From NCBI RefSeq assembly GCF_000189755.2, contig NZ_KI912183.1, forward strand, positions 176,366 to 240,365: a stretch of DNA of 64,000 bases. The letters run 5' to 3'. Below, one piece after another: positions 7,817-17,025 of this stretch (positions within the stretch are counted from its first letter, which is position 1; every line of letters starts with the position of its first letter). Made by a program: the position numbers and the translations under genes. Below the pieces are notes generated by a model. The model searched no databases. It saw only the letters and a list, made by a program, of their open reading frames with translations, and was not told where the DNA came from. Source of the stretch: Desulfotomaculum nigrificans DSM 574. Its GTDB lineage: Bacteria; Bacillota; Desulfotomaculia; Desulfotomaculales; Desulfotomaculaceae.

Positions 7817-8254
7817 ATGGGGTTATTTGACAGCTTTGCCATCAGTGCCTCGGGTATGACTTCTGAGCGGCTGCGGTTGGACCTAATTGCCAACAACGTG
7901 GCCAACATGAATACCGCCGGGCGGCCCAATGATCCCAATAACCCGGTATATCGCCGCCGGGTGCCCGTCTTTGCGGAACAGCTACGGCAAACCATGGCTG
8001 CCAACAGTACGGAACCCAGGGGAGCGGGAGTAAGGGTTAAAGCCATTGTGGAAGACCCGGCACCCCCCAGAATAGTTCACGAACCCGATAATCCGCTGGC
8101 CGATCAGGACGGCAATGTAGCTTATCCCAACATTAACATTGTCAATGAGATGGTAGATATGATTACGGCCAGCCGGGCCTATGAAGCCAATGTAACAGCC
8201 TTAAACGCGGCCAAAAGTATGGCCCTGAAGGCCCTGGAAATTTCTCGGGGGTAG
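7817..8254 (+). CDS. flgC: flagellar basal-body rod protein FlgC
   Basis: FlgC is a second proximal rod subunit. The 145-residue sequence starts with FDSFAISASGMTSERLRLDLIANNVANMNTAG, the rod signature, and ends with the conserved MVDMITASRAYEANVTALNAAKSMALKALEI helix. The central part contains EDPAPPRIVHEPDNPLAD, typical of FlgC. The start ATG at 7817 lies after AGGAGG at about 7800. The gene is packed between flgB and fliE with short gaps, consistent with one transcript. Confidence 0.97.
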   Translation: MGLFDSFAISASGMTSERLRLDLIANNVANMNTAGRPNDPNNPVYRRRVPVFAEQLRQTMAANSTEPRGAGVRVKAIVEDPAPPRIVHEPDNPLADQDGNVAYPNINIVNEMVDMITASRAYEANVTALNAAKSMALKALEISRG

Positions 8255-8266
8255 GGAGGATGATTT

Positions 8267-8557
8267 ATGAATATCATGCCGGTGGCTATGCCCATGCAAA
8301 TACCGGAAACCAACTCTAAAGCGCAGACCGATGGAGGGACCGGTTTTGCTGAGCTTCTTAATAATGCCATTAATAAGTTAAATGACAGTCAGCTTAAGGC
8401 TGATGAGGTAATGCAAAAATTTTTGGTTGGTGATGTACAAGATATTCACCAGGTTACCATTGCCATGCAGGAAGCAAAGCTAACCATGCAGCTGGCCGTG
8501 GAAGTAAGAAATAAGATCGTGGAAGCATATCAGGAAATTTCCCGGATGCAGTTATAA
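8267..8557 (+). CDS. fliE: flagellar hook-basal body complex protein FliE
   Basis: FliE joins the MS ring (FliF) to the proximal rod and is among the first exported substrates. The 96-residue protein has the family core FAELLNNAINKLNDSQLKADEVMQKFLVGDVQDIHQVTIAMQEAKLTMQLAVEVRNKIVEAYQEISRMQL, running to the very C-terminus as in other FliE proteins. A short N-terminal segment is variable. The ATG at 8267 follows AGGGAGGATGATTT. It is 12 bases after flgC and just before fliF. Confidence 0.96.
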   Translation: MNIMPVAMPMQIPETNSKAQTDGGTGFAELLNNAINKLNDSQLKADEVMQKFLVGDVQDIHQVTIAMQEAKLTMQLAVEVRNKIVEAYQEISRMQL

Positions 8558-8578
8558 TCCCTCTACGAGGTGGTTTTG

Positions 8579-10123
8579 TTGAACTTGAAAAACCTGCTGG
8601 ATAAATTAAAACAGCGGTGGCGGGAGACAAATCAAAATAAAAAAGCACTCATTATCCTGGCCGGTGCAGTTGTTCTGGCAGGTGTGTTTTATTTGGTTCT
8701 AACCCTTACGCGACCCAGATATGCTGTTTTGTTGGGTGACTTGGAGCCTAGGGACGCCGGAAACATTGTGGCCCAGTTGGAAAGTGATAAAATTCCTTAC
8801 CAGTTAACCGATCAAGGTAAAACCATTATGGTACCCGAGGATCAGGTTGATGAAGTAAGAATAAAGCTGGCCAGCAAGGGATTACTGAACGGTATGGGCC
8901 AGGGGTTTGAACTGTTCGATAAGAGTAAATTTGGTGAGACCGACTTTGAACAACAAGTTAGTTATCAAAGGGCCCTGCAGGAAGAATTGAGACGCACCAT
9001 AACCAGTGTGGAGGGTGTGGAACAAGCCCGCGTACACCTGGTTATTCCCACCAAAAGCGTATTTTTGGATGATCAAGGTACCCCCTCTGCATCAGTGGTG
9101 ATTAAATTAAAACCCGGGGCCAGTCTAAAACCGGAACAGGTAAAGGGCCTTAATGACTTGATTATCGGCAGTGTAGAAGGGCTTAAGCCAGAAAATGTAC
9201 ATATCATTGATACCGAAGGCCATGTCCTCAATGATTTTCTTAAGGATTCTTCTGATGTGGCCGGGGCCTTTGGCGGTACCGCGGTGGAGCGGCAGCAGCA
9301 GATCCGTCGGGCCTATGAGAAGGAATTGGAAAACCGCGTCCAGCAAATGCTGACTAAACTTTTAGGCCCCAATAAGGCGGTGGCCATGGTTACAGCTGAC
9401 TTGGATTTTAACCAGCAGCAAACCAACACCACCGAAGTGCTTCCCGGTCCGGTGGTAAGTGAACGCAGCACCAAGGAAAGCGGTAATGATGCCGGCGGCG
9501 GTGGAACCGCCGGGTCAACGGCCCAAATGCCCGGGCAGAGTGTGCCAGGCATAAATAATGGCCAAAGCAGCTATACCAAATCCGATGATATTAAGAACTA
9601 TCAAAACGGCACCAGGGTACAATCAGTGGTACAAGCCCCGGGTAAGGTATTGCGGCTGTCCACTGCGGTGGTCCTAGATGAGTCAGTAAAAAATCTGGAT
9701 AAAACGCAAATTCAAGATATCGTCACCGCGGCCATTGGTTTTAACCCCCAGCGTGGTGATCAGATTACTGTTTCCACCATGACTTTTGACCACAGTGAAT
9801 TGGATCTGGCCAAGGAAATGGAGCAAGAGGCCAAGCAGCAGGATAATATCAGGTTATATCTTATCATCGGGGCTGCGGCAGCCGGAGTTCTTCTCCTATT
9901 AACCACCATATTTATGTTAATTAGACGTCGGCGGCGCCGCCAAAAGGCTGAGCAGCAATTGCTGCAAGCCCAGGATGCTGTGGTCGATGAGGTAGCAGAA
10001 GAACCTCCGGCTCCTAAATGGGAAATTCCCCCGCCGGTGGATAAACAGAAAGAATTAAAGAAAATTGCCGAGGAACGGCCTGCCGATATTGCCCAAGTAC
10101 TTAAAGTTTGGCTAAAGGAATAA
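8579..10123 (+). CDS. fliF: flagellar MS-ring protein FliF
   Basis: FliF builds the inner-membrane MS ring that houses the export gate and carries the C-ring. Two membrane segments frame a large periplasmic part: ALIILAGAVVLAGVFYLVL near the N-terminus and LYLIIGAAAAGVLLLLTTIF near residue 430. Between them are the ring-building motifs, with FELFDKSKFGETDFEQQVSYQRALQEELRRTI as the clear signature. The cytosolic tail RPADIAQVLKVWLKE binds FliG. A GTG at 8570 overlaps the AGGTGG ribosome site, so the TTG at 8579 is the more likely start, giving 514 residues. A Gly/Gln-rich stretch near residue 300 is the usual unstructured loop. Confidence 0.96.
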   Translation: MNLKNLLDKLKQRWRETNQNKKALIILAGAVVLAGVFYLVLTLTRPRYAVLLGDLEPRDAGNIVAQLESDKIPYQLTDQGKTIMVPEDQVDEVRIKLASKGLLNGMGQGFELFDKSKFGETDFEQQVSYQRALQEELRRTITSVEGVEQARVHLVIPTKSVFLDDQGTPSASVVIKLKPGASLKPEQVKGLNDLIIGSVEGLKPENVHIIDTEGHVLNDFLKDSSDVAGAFGGTAVERQQQIRRAYEKELENRVQQMLTKLLGPNKAVAMVTADLDFNQQQTNTTEVLPGPVVSERSTKESGNDAGGGGTAGSTAQMPGQSVPGINNGQSSYTKSDDIKNYQNGTRVQSVVQAPGKVLRLSTAVVLDESVKNLDKTQIQDIVTAAIGFNPQRGDQITVSTMTFDHSELDLAKEMEQEAKQQDNIRLYLIIGAAAAGVLLLLTTIFMLIRRRRRRQKAEQQLLQAQDAVVDEVAEEPPAPKWEIPPPVDKQKELKKIAEERPADIAQVLKVWLKE

Positions 10124-10135
10124 GGGGTTTAAGAC

Positions 10136-11146
10136 ATGCAGTATGAAAGACTTTCCGGAGAACAAAAAGCAGCCATATTGCTCATATCCCTGGGCGCTGA
10201 TATATCCTCGAAAATCCTAAAGTATGATTTTACTGAGGAAGAAGTGGAGCGAATCACCGCCTCCATTGCGGAAATGGATAAAGTGCCAAATGACATTCAA
10301 GAACAGGTGGTACAGGAGTTTGTTTATTTAATTCAGGCCCGGGACTACCTGATTAACGGTGGTGTAAGCTATGCCAAGGAATTGCTGGAAAAAACCTATG
10401 GCTACCAAAAGAGTGCGGAGATATTGGAAAGAATCAGTTCCACCATGCAATCCATGCCCTTTAGTTCCTTGCGAAAAAGCGATCCCCGGCATATTTTAAG
10501 CTTTATTAAGGATGAACACCCCCAGACCATTGCCTTTGTTTTATCTTATTTAAAACCGGATCAGGCAGCCGTCATTCTTTCGGAACTGGATCCGCAAATG
10601 CAAAGTGAGGTGGCCAGAAGGGTGGCCATTTTAGACCGCATATCACCGGATGTGGCTAAAGAGGTGGAGAAGGTACTGGAGAAAAAACTTTCTACCGTGG
10701 CCCAACAGGAAGAAACCGTAGTGGGCGGTATTCAGTGTCTGGTGAATATCCTTAACCGGGTGGATCGCGCCACTGAAAAGACCATTTTTGACCATCTGGA
10801 GCGGATGGATCCCAACCTCAGCGAAGAAGTCCGCCGCATGATGTTTATCTTTGAAGATATTGTTAAGCTTCATGATATCTCTATTCAAAAAGTATTGCGG
10901 GAAGTTGATAATAAAGACCTGGCGCTGGCTATGAAGGGTGCTAACCAGGAAGTTAACAACCGCATTTACAAAAACATGTCCAAGCGTGCTGCTGATATGT
11001 TGAAGGAAGAAATCGAATACATGGGTCCGGTTCGCCTGAAGGATGTGGAAGAGGCGCAGCAGCGGATCGTGAATGTAATCAGGAGGTTAGAGGAAGCCGG
11101 CGAGATTGTCATTTCCCGTGGTGGGGAGGACGCAATTATTGTTTAA
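10136..11146 (+). CDS. fliG: flagellar motor switch protein FliG
   Basis: FliG is the rotor protein that touches the stator and transmits torque and switching. The 336-residue protein has the three FliG domains: an N-terminal FliF-binding region (LSGEQKAAILLISLGAD), the middle domain with the EHPQTIAFVLSYLKPDQAA motif that binds FliM, and the C-terminal torque helix region (MFIFEDIVKLHDISIQKVLREVDNKDLALAMKG). Charged residues in this last segment are those expected to meet MotA. Start ATG 10136 follows AAGGGGTTTAAG. The 3' end overlaps fliH by eight bases, suggesting coupling. Confidence 0.97.
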   Translation: MQYERLSGEQKAAILLISLGADISSKILKYDFTEEEVERITASIAEMDKVPNDIQEQVVQEFVYLIQARDYLINGGVSYAKELLEKTYGYQKSAEILERISSTMQSMPFSSLRKSDPRHILSFIKDEHPQTIAFVLSYLKPDQAAVILSELDPQMQSEVARRVAILDRISPDVAKEVEKVLEKKLSTVAQQEETVVGGIQCLVNILNRVDRATEKTIFDHLERMDPNLSEEVRRMMFIFEDIVKLHDISIQKVLREVDNKDLALAMKGANQEVNNRIYKNMSKRAADMLKEEIEYMGPVRLKDVEEAQQRIVNVIRRLEEAGEIVISRGGEDAIIV

Positions 11147-11849
11147 AGTTATCAAAAGTGCCCCGGTAGAAAAAAGTGACCATATTTTACCTTTACGCCA
11201 ACTGCCGGTTAAGGCAGTTGGTGAAGGGGAGGCAAGCCTTTCGCCGGAAGAACTTTTGCACCAGGCCAAACGTCAGGCCGCCGATATTTTAAATCAGGCC
11301 CGGGCCCAGGCAGCGGAAATTCTGCAACAGGCCAGGTCCGAAGCAGAACTGCAGGCCCGGCAAATCAAAGAGCAGGCCAAAGAGTCGGGTTGGCAGGAGG
11401 GCATCCACGCTGCCGAAACGGAGGCTGAGAAAATCAGGGAGCAGGCCCGGCAGGTGCTGGGACAGGCCCGGGAAGTGTATCGACAAACCCTGGAGCAAAT
11501 GGAGTCCGACATTGTGGACCTGGCGGTGGATATAGCTGAGCGAGTGGTCATGGCCCAACTGGCTGTTGAGCCCCAGACAATAATGCAAATTGCCCAGGAA
11601 GCTTTGGAACTGGTTAAGAACCGGCCGGTGGTAACTATTTATGTAAGTGAGGCTGACCTGGCCATCATTGAAAGCAATCGAGCCAGGCTGCTGCATGGGC
11701 TGCCGGGTAAGGTTGAGTTAAATATATTAGTAGATAACATGGTGCAGCCCGGGGGCTGCCGGGTGGAGACTGACCAGGGGCAGGTTGATGCCACCCTGGA
11801 AACCCGCTGGCAAGAGACCATTAAGGCCCTTTACGGACAAGAGGAGTGA
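11139..11849 (+). CDS. fliH: flagellar assembly protein FliH
   Basis: FliH is the elongated stator-like partner of the FliI ATPase at the export gate. The protein is dominated by Ala/Gln/Arg repeats (QARAQAAEILQQARSEAELQ) that form a long coiled coil in residues 40-120. A conserved C-terminal domain follows, with DLAVDIAERVVMAQL and VRLLVDNMVQPGGCRVET-like residues. The open frame begins inside fliG, but the TTG at 11139, eight bases after GGGGAGGA, is the likely start and gives 236 residues. It overlaps the fliG stop, and fliI follows four bases after its own stop. Confidence 0.92.
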   Translation: MFKVIKSAPVEKSDHILPLRQLPVKAVGEGEASLSPEELLHQAKRQAADILNQARAQAAEILQQARSEAELQARQIKEQAKESGWQEGIHAAETEAEKIREQARQVLGQAREVYRQTLEQMESDIVDLAVDIAERVVMAQLAVEPQTIMQIAQEALELVKNRPVVTIYVSEADLAIIESNRARLLHGLPGKVELNILVDNMVQPGGCRVETDQGQVDATLETRWQETIKALYGQEE

Positions 11850-11853
11850 AAAT

Positions 11854-13185
11854 ATGGCGGTTAAGGTTGACATAAACCTTAATCCATATAAAGAACGGGT
11901 TAACCGGGCCAGGGTGCTGAAGCCCATTGGTATGGTCACCAGAGTAATAGGATTAATGATCGAAGTGCAGGGCATCAGTGCTCGTATTGGCGAGGTCTGC
12001 GATATTCTGGTGGACGGGGAGCCCGAGCCGGTCAGAGCCGAGGTGGTGGGCTTTCGGGACCAGCACTCGCTGTTAATGCCCCTGGGTGAGCTGCGAGGTA
12101 TCTACCCCGGCAGTGCAGTGGTCCCCAGTGGTCGCACATTAACCGTTAAAGTAGGGGAACACCTGCGGGGTAAGGTACTGGATGGTCTGGGTCGGCCTTT
12201 GGAAGGGGATATTCATAACGGCCAGGCCGAGGACTTCCCGGTGGATAACCGCCCCCCCAACCCCTTAAAACGTAAACGTATTGATACCGTGCTGCCCACC
12301 GGGGTGCGGGCGGTGGACGCCTTGCTTACCTGTGGTAAAGGCCAGCGGATTGGTATATTTGCCGGCAGCGGCGTGGGTAAAAGTACCCTTTTGGGTATGA
12401 TTGCCAGGCATGGCGGCGCTGATGTAAACGTGATTGGTTTAATCGGTGAGCGTGGCCGGGAGGTGCTGGAATTTTTAGAGGAAGACCTGGGACCGGAAGG
12501 GATGGCTAAATCCATTGTGGTGGCAGCCACCTCGGATCAACCGGCACTGGTCAGATTAAAGGGGGCCTTTGTGGCCACCGCCATCGCCGAGTATTTTCGG
12601 GACCGTGGACTGGATGTGATGCTGATGATGGATTCGGTCACCCGTTTTGCCATGGCCCAGCGGGAAGTTGGCCTGGCGGTGGGGGAACCGCCGGCCACCA
12701 AAGGTTATACTCCTTCGGTATTTGCCCTGCTGCCTAAACTGTTGGAACGGTCCGGCATGGGCCAAAATGGTTCCATTACCGCCTTTTACACGGTGCTGGT
12801 GGATGGTGATGACCTCAACGAGCCCATTGCCGATGCAGTGCGGGGGATTTTGGACGGCCACATTGTGCTGAATCGTTCATTGGCCTCCCGTAACCATTAC
12901 CCGGCCATTGATGTGCTGCAGAGTGTCAGCCGTTTAATGCCTGATATAGTTTCAGAAGAACACAAGGCCCAGGCCGGCATGGTCAAGGATTTGCTGGCTG
13001 CATACCTGCAGGCAGAGGATTTAATCAACATCGGTGCCTATGTTAAGGGGTCTAACCCCAAAATTGATGCTGCTATTGCTAAGTATGACGGCATCATAAA
13101 CTTTTTAAGGCAACAACCGGGGGAATTTAGCAGCTACGAAGAAACATTGAATGGATTAGCCTCACTGGTGGCGGAGGATAGATAA
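11854..13185 (+). CDS. fliI: flagellum-specific ATP synthase FliI
   Basis: FliI is the hexameric ATPase that energises and orders flagellar protein export; it resembles the F1 beta subunit. The 443-residue protein has the Walker A motif GSGVGKSTLLG, the VIGLIGERGREVLEF segment, the Walker B strand LMMDSVTRFAMAQREVGLAVGEPPATKGYTPSVFALLPKLLERSG and the C-terminal SVSRLMPDI region. The long open frame extends upstream into fliH; the ATG at 11854 is after GAGGAGTG and matches the normal FliI N-terminus. fliJ follows after two bases. Confidence 0.97.
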   Translation: MAVKVDINLNPYKERVNRARVLKPIGMVTRVIGLMIEVQGISARIGEVCDILVDGEPEPVRAEVVGFRDQHSLLMPLGELRGIYPGSAVVPSGRTLTVKVGEHLRGKVLDGLGRPLEGDIHNGQAEDFPVDNRPPNPLKRKRIDTVLPTGVRAVDALLTCGKGQRIGIFAGSGVGKSTLLGMIARHGGADVNVIGLIGERGREVLEFLEEDLGPEGMAKSIVVAATSDQPALVRLKGAFVATAIAEYFRDRGLDVMLMMDSVTRFAMAQREVGLAVGEPPATKGYTPSVFALLPKLLERSGMGQNGSITAFYTVLVDGDDLNEPIADAVRGILDGHIVLNRSLASRNHYPAIDVLQSVSRLMPDIVSEEHKAQAGMVKDLLAAYLQAEDLINIGAYVKGSNPKIDAAIAKYDGIINFLRQQPGEFSSYEETLNGLASLVAEDR

Positions 13186-13187
13186 CC

Positions 13188-13616
13188 GTGAAAAAGTTTC
13201 AATTTAGGCTGGAACAGGTGCTGCAACAAAGAATTAAACGGGAAGAGGCGACTTTACTGGAACAAGCCAGGGCGGAGCAAGAATGTGACCGATGTCAGCG
13301 AGAACTTGCGGCCAGTGAACGAAAGTTAGAAGAAGCACTACAGGCTGCCACCGCCTTTGTTCGTCCGGATGAGCAAATGCAATCCCTGATCTACCGGGAA
13401 CATCTACAGCAAGTAATTGCCCGCCAGAGAAGGCTGTTACAAAGGTCCCAGGAAATACTGCAGTTGCGCCAAGCAGCAACTATGAAGGCCCGCCAGGAGC
13501 GCATGGTACTGGAGAAATTAAAGGAGAAAAAGTTCAGAGAGTATCAAGAATTGGAAATGTACCTGGAGCAAAGGGAAATTGATGAACTGGCCGCATTAAG
13601 GTTTGGCCGGGGATAA
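13188..13616 (+). CDS. fliJ: flagellar export protein FliJ
   Basis: FliJ is the coiled-coil stalk of the FliI hexamer, analogous to the gamma subunit of F1. The 142-residue protein is highly charged and almost wholly helical (RLEQVLQQRIKREEATLLEQ; VLEKLKEKKFREYQELEMYLEQREIDELA), with the basic-aromatic start KKFQFRLEQVL typical of FliJ. It begins with GTG at 13188, two bases after the fliI stop. Family sequences are poorly conserved, so the call leans on position as well as on the opening motif. Confidence 0.9.
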   Translation: MKKFQFRLEQVLQQRIKREEATLLEQARAEQECDRCQRELAASERKLEEALQAATAFVRPDEQMQSLIYREHLQQVIARQRRLLQRSQEILQLRQAATMKARQERMVLEKLKEKKFREYQELEMYLEQREIDELAALRFGRG

Positions 13617-13659
13617 CTGTGGGTATGGCAGAAGACATTAGTGAAAGGAGGTGAAACCA

Positions 13660-15285
13660 GTGCAAATAGGAAAAGTAATTCAGGGGCAAGGTGAACTGAC
13701 CCTGGGCCTGGGAAATAGCACAGCTGGTGTTGGCGGAGAGGGTTTTGCTAATTTACTACAAGCTCTGATTAGTTTACGGCCGCCAGTGATGGCAGGTCCG
13801 GTAAATTACCATCCACAACGGGAGTTTAACCCTGGTGATGCCCAGGGAAATGTGCCGGAGACAGGAATTAGCGGGCTGATGTTACCCGTAACTGCCTCAG
13901 ACAGCCAGGAATGTTGCCCAATTGATACCCTGACCATAGGAAATACTGCAGAGGGTAAAGACTACCAGGATTCAGGTAATTCCTGGGATGACAGTTTTCA
14001 AGACAGTAATGCCGGTTTAATATTCCCGCATATTTCCGGTGTAGAAAATATCCCTCTAAATCAGGAAAATACTAATACTCCTATTAATGAAGACCCCGCT
14101 AATAAAGACACAGCGGTGGAACAATTATTTTCCCAATTGATACCCCCCGGATATAATTTACCGCGCCAGGGGATTTCGACAGAGGCAAAGGGGTATAGTG
14201 AAAATGTATTGTTGGCCAAGAACCAAAATGACCTAAACCAACAACCTCTTTTTATGTACGGTGGTATTTCTCTGGATCAATCCATTATAAATGATACGGG
14301 TAATCCTGCTGTAGACTCTAAACCGGAGCAATTTTTAACTAAGCAGGACACCGTAGTTACACCAAAGCCCCCTGTTTTGCTGCCTGTCGTTGAGTCGGAA
14401 ATGGCCCAGAATTTAACCGGAGCCAGCCAGCCGATTAGCCAACCGCAGCTGTTGCCAGGTATTGGACCATATCAATTTCAGGTGTTAGCAAGTTCTTTAA
14501 ACCGACCAGACTCTGGTCAGATGCAGGATTTAACTGAAGCAGGCCAACCTCAGCCGCAGCCGTTGCCAAATATTGCACCTCATCAACTGCAGGTATTTCC
14601 AGATAAGCAGCCCGGCACCCAGGACCCAGTCAATGGAGTTAATGCAGCTGACGGACCGGTTGATTTTGATACAGATTTAAACCCACAGGGTTCTGGTGTA
14701 CAGTCTAACCAAACTCCACCACCAGGAAATCAGGATGGTCGAGATAACCAGGATAACCAACCACCCGTGCATAACAATTTGGTTTTTGATCCCAAAGTTA
14801 AAGCACCGGAACCTGTGGTCACCATCACTGTAAACCGGGAAATACCGCTAACCCAGTTGCCGGCAAGATTGTCTGAGATGGTACGGACTTTGCTGGTAGA
14901 ACATAACCCCGGGCAAACCACTTTAAAAATGAAGTTGCAGCCTGAGCACCTGGGTGAGGTTACCGTAAAGTTAACCTGGTCCAAAGGCGAACTTTCGGCC
15001 CATTTTATTACTGCTTCCACCACTGCCAGGGAGCTGCTGGAAACATCTGTGCCGAGGTTAAGAGAATTACTAGCCCAGCAGGATATTCGCCTAAATGAGG
15101 CCGCTGTATTTACCGGGCAGCAAAATAGTTCAGGTTATCAAAATTATCCTGGTCAGGGTCAGCAATGGGCAGCTAGAGGTGGCCAAATTCTTAAAGGCGG
15201 GTATTATCAGGTTGATACTCCGGTGGAGACCAAAGCAGTACCCCAAGTATTAACCACCCACTCGGAGCTTGATATCGTAGTGTAA
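13660..15285 (+). CDS. fliK: flagellar hook-length control protein FliK
   Basis: FliK measures hook length and switches export specificity through FlhB. The 541-residue protein has a long, low-complexity N-terminal part rich in Pro, Gln and Asn, and a folded C-terminal hook-length domain: GQTTLKMKLQPEHLGEVTVKLTWSKGELSAHF, then ARELLETSVPRLRELLAQQDIRLNEAAV. The LxPexLGxVxV pattern is the family signature. The GTG at 13660 stands seven bases after AAAGGAGGTG and is preferred over a GTG at 13651 that lies within that site. flgD starts a few bases after the stop, the usual order. Confidence 0.92.
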   Translation: MQIGKVIQGQGELTLGLGNSTAGVGGEGFANLLQALISLRPPVMAGPVNYHPQREFNPGDAQGNVPETGISGLMLPVTASDSQECCPIDTLTIGNTAEGKDYQDSGNSWDDSFQDSNAGLIFPHISGVENIPLNQENTNTPINEDPANKDTAVEQLFSQLIPPGYNLPRQGISTEAKGYSENVLLAKNQNDLNQQPLFMYGGISLDQSIINDTGNPAVDSKPEQFLTKQDTVVTPKPPVLLPVVESEMAQNLTGASQPISQPQLLPGIGPYQFQVLASSLNRPDSGQMQDLTEAGQPQPQPLPNIAPHQLQVFPDKQPGTQDPVNGVNAADGPVDFDTDLNPQGSGVQSNQTPPPGNQDGRDNQDNQPPVHNNLVFDPKVKAPEPVVTITVNREIPLTQLPARLSEMVRTLLVEHNPGQTTLKMKLQPEHLGEVTVKLTWSKGELSAHFITASTTARELLETSVPRLRELLAQQDIRLNEAAVFTGQQNSSGYQNYPGQGQQWAARGGQILKGGYYQVDTPVETKAVPQVLTTHSELDIVV

Positions 15286-15297
15286 GGAGGTGTGATA

Positions 15298-15714
15298 ATG
15301 GCCGTAAACTCAGTAAATAATGACCTTTTTTATGATAATAACAAAAGCCCAAGGAAACCGGTTAAAACTCTGGACAAAGATGCCTTTCTGCAAATTATGG
15401 TGGCCCAGTTAAAGTATCAGGATCCTACCAGCCCGATGGATAACGATAAAATGATTGAACAAATTGCTCAGTTCACCACCTTGGAGCAAATTACCAACCT
15501 GAACAGCAATTTTGAGAAGCTTTATTCCTTACAACAACTTGGTTACGGATCTTCACTGATTGGTTATGGGGTAACTCTGCAAAACGGCGATGAGAATATT
15601 AGTGGAACTGTGCAGAAAGTGACTATGGATGCCACCGGAGTAAAAATTTGGGTGGCAGATAAGCCCTATGATCTAAGCCAAATTACCTCCGTGGAAAAGG
15701 GGAGTGTCTGGTGA
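15298..15714 (+). CDS. flgD: flagellar hook assembly (scaffold) protein FlgD
   Basis: FlgD caps the growing hook and is needed for FlgE polymerisation. The 138-residue protein contains the diagnostic N-terminal block DKDAFLQIMVAQLKYQDPTSPMDNDKMIEQIAQFTTLEQITNLN, then a short beta-rich part (GTVQKVTMDATGVKIWV). It is the short type found in many Firmicutes; the extra Ig-like domain of enterobacterial FlgD is absent. ATG 15298 follows TAAGGAGGTG. The last bases overlap the next gene by GTGA. Confidence 0.94.
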   Translation: MAVNSVNNDLFYDNNKSPRKPVKTLDKDAFLQIMVAQLKYQDPTSPMDNDKMIEQIAQFTTLEQITNLNSNFEKLYSLQQLGYGSSLIGYGVTLQNGDENISGTVQKVTMDATGVKIWVADKPYDLSQITSVEKGSVW

Positions 15715-16124
15715 AACTGAAGAACTATAGTCAATTTCAACCGATGATAACTCCCAACAGCCGGCTGGCGGCAGCAACGCAAGTCAAACCGACTCAGGGG
15801 AACCGGACCAGTCAACCCAATAATATTTCCTTTGAGGAACTGCTACACCGGGAGGTTAGCCGTCAGCAGGAGGTTAAACTATCAGCTCATGCGGAAAAAA
15901 GACTTAAAGAGAGAAATATCTCTTTAACGGCGGAAGATTTTACTAAGATTAACCAGGCGGTACAGCGGGCGGCGGCAAAGGGGGCCAAAGACTCACTGCT
16001 ACTTTACGGTGACTTGGCCTTAATTACCAGTATCACTAACCGTACCGTAGTTACTGCCGTTGATGGTAAAAATATGTCGGATCATGTATTTACCAACATT
16101 GACAGTGCAGTTATCATTAAATAG
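15711..16124 (+). CDS. flagellar operon protein of the TIGR02530 type
   Basis: A 137-residue protein of a family found only between flgD and flgE in Firmicutes flagellar operons; its role is not established. The N-terminal half is polar and variable. The C-terminal part has the conserved stretch LSAHAEKRLKERNISLTAEDFTKINQAV, followed by KGAKDSLLLYGDLALITSITNRTVVTAVD. The GTG start overlaps the flgD stop (GTGA). It ends about 50 bases before the hook-gene ribosome site, with a stem-loop in the gap. Confidence 0.85.
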   Translation: MKLKNYSQFQPMITPNSRLAAATQVKPTQGNRTSQPNNISFEELLHREVSRQQEVKLSAHAEKRLKERNISLTAEDFTKINQAVQRAAAKGAKDSLLLYGDLALITSITNRTVVTAVDGKNMSDHVFTNIDSAVIIK

Positions 16125-16151
16125 GCGGCCGGCCCGAAAGGAAGCTGCCTC

Positions 16152-16179
16152 TCACCCACCGACTGACTGACGTGGGTGA
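16152..16179 (+). other. stem-loop between the TIGR02530-type gene and flgE
   Basis: Perfect eight-base arms TCACCCAC (16152-16159) and GTGGGTGA (16172-16179) enclose a 12-base loop with a GACTGACTGAC repeat. No T-tract follows; the next element is the AAAGGAGG ribosome site of flgE. It is better explained as an RNA-processing, mRNA-stability or translation-control structure than as a terminator. Confidence 0.5.
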
Positions 16180-16202
16180 TAAACAAAAGGAGGAAATTTA
16201 GT

Positions 16203-16973
16203 ATGATTCGTTCACTTTATTCGGGTGTTTCAGGATTAAAAAACCATCAGATTCGCATGGATGTGGTAGGTAATAACATTGCCAACGTGAATACCAACGG
16301 TTTTAAAGCTTCCAGGGTGAATTTTCAGGATGCCATCAGTCAAACCATGCGTAGCGCTAGTGGTACCCCCGCTATTAACCCCAGTCAGATTGGTACCGGT
16401 GTTAAGGTAGGCGGGATCAGCATTAACGCCGGGCAAGGCCCTCTACAAAATACCGGGCGTACTTTAGATTTGGCCATTCAAGGCAACGGTTATTTTATTT
16501 TAACGGATGGAACAAACAAATATTATACAAGAGAAGGAACATTTTTTATTGACATTAACAATAACCTTATTAATTCTGACGGGTTACAGGTATGTGACAC
16601 CAGTGGGAAGGCTATTACTCTACAAACTACTCCAGTCAATACAATCTCAATTAATGACCAGGGTGAAATATTTGTAAATGGGAAAACAACTAGTGAAGGT
16701 CAAGTTGGTATTGCCACTTGTAATAACCCTGCAGGATTAGAGAGGGTAGGTAATAACTTGTACAAAGAATCCCTGGCCTCAGGTACTCCTACCCCCGGTA
16801 CGGCTAGAGCAGCGGGCAGTACCATTAACTCCGGCTACCTGGAAATGTCCAACGTAGACTTAACTGAGGAAATGACCAACATGATTACCACCCAGCGCGG
16901 CTACCAGGCAAACGCCAGGGTAATTACAGTATCTGATACTTTGCTGGAGGAACTTATCCAGCTTAAACGATAA
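16203..16973 (+). CDS. flgE: flagellar hook protein FlgE (short, FlgG-like)
   Basis: The protein has the rod/hook family architecture: SLYSGVSGLKNHQIRMDVVGNNIANVNTNGFKASRVNFQD at the N-terminus, LDLAIQGNGYFIL in the middle and EMSNVDLTEEMTNMITTQRGYQANARVITVSDTLLEELIQLKR at the end. The position after flgD and the TIGR02530-type gene is that of the hook gene flgE. At 256 residues it is much shorter than most hook proteins and close to FlgF/FlgG in size, so the family is sure but the exact name is partly by context. ATG 16203 follows AAAGGAGG. Confidence 0.8.
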   Translation: MIRSLYSGVSGLKNHQIRMDVVGNNIANVNTNGFKASRVNFQDAISQTMRSASGTPAINPSQIGTGVKVGGISINAGQGPLQNTGRTLDLAIQGNGYFILTDGTNKYYTREGTFFIDINNNLINSDGLQVCDTSGKAITLQTTPVNTISINDQGEIFVNGKTTSEGQVGIATCNNPAGLERVGNNLYKESLASGTPTPGTARAAGSTINSGYLEMSNVDLTEEMTNMITTQRGYQANARVITVSDTLLEELIQLKR

Positions 16974-17025
16974 TCTATATAGTTAGTCAGTAATCCAAAT
17001 TACAATTGCAAAGGGTGAGAGTATA

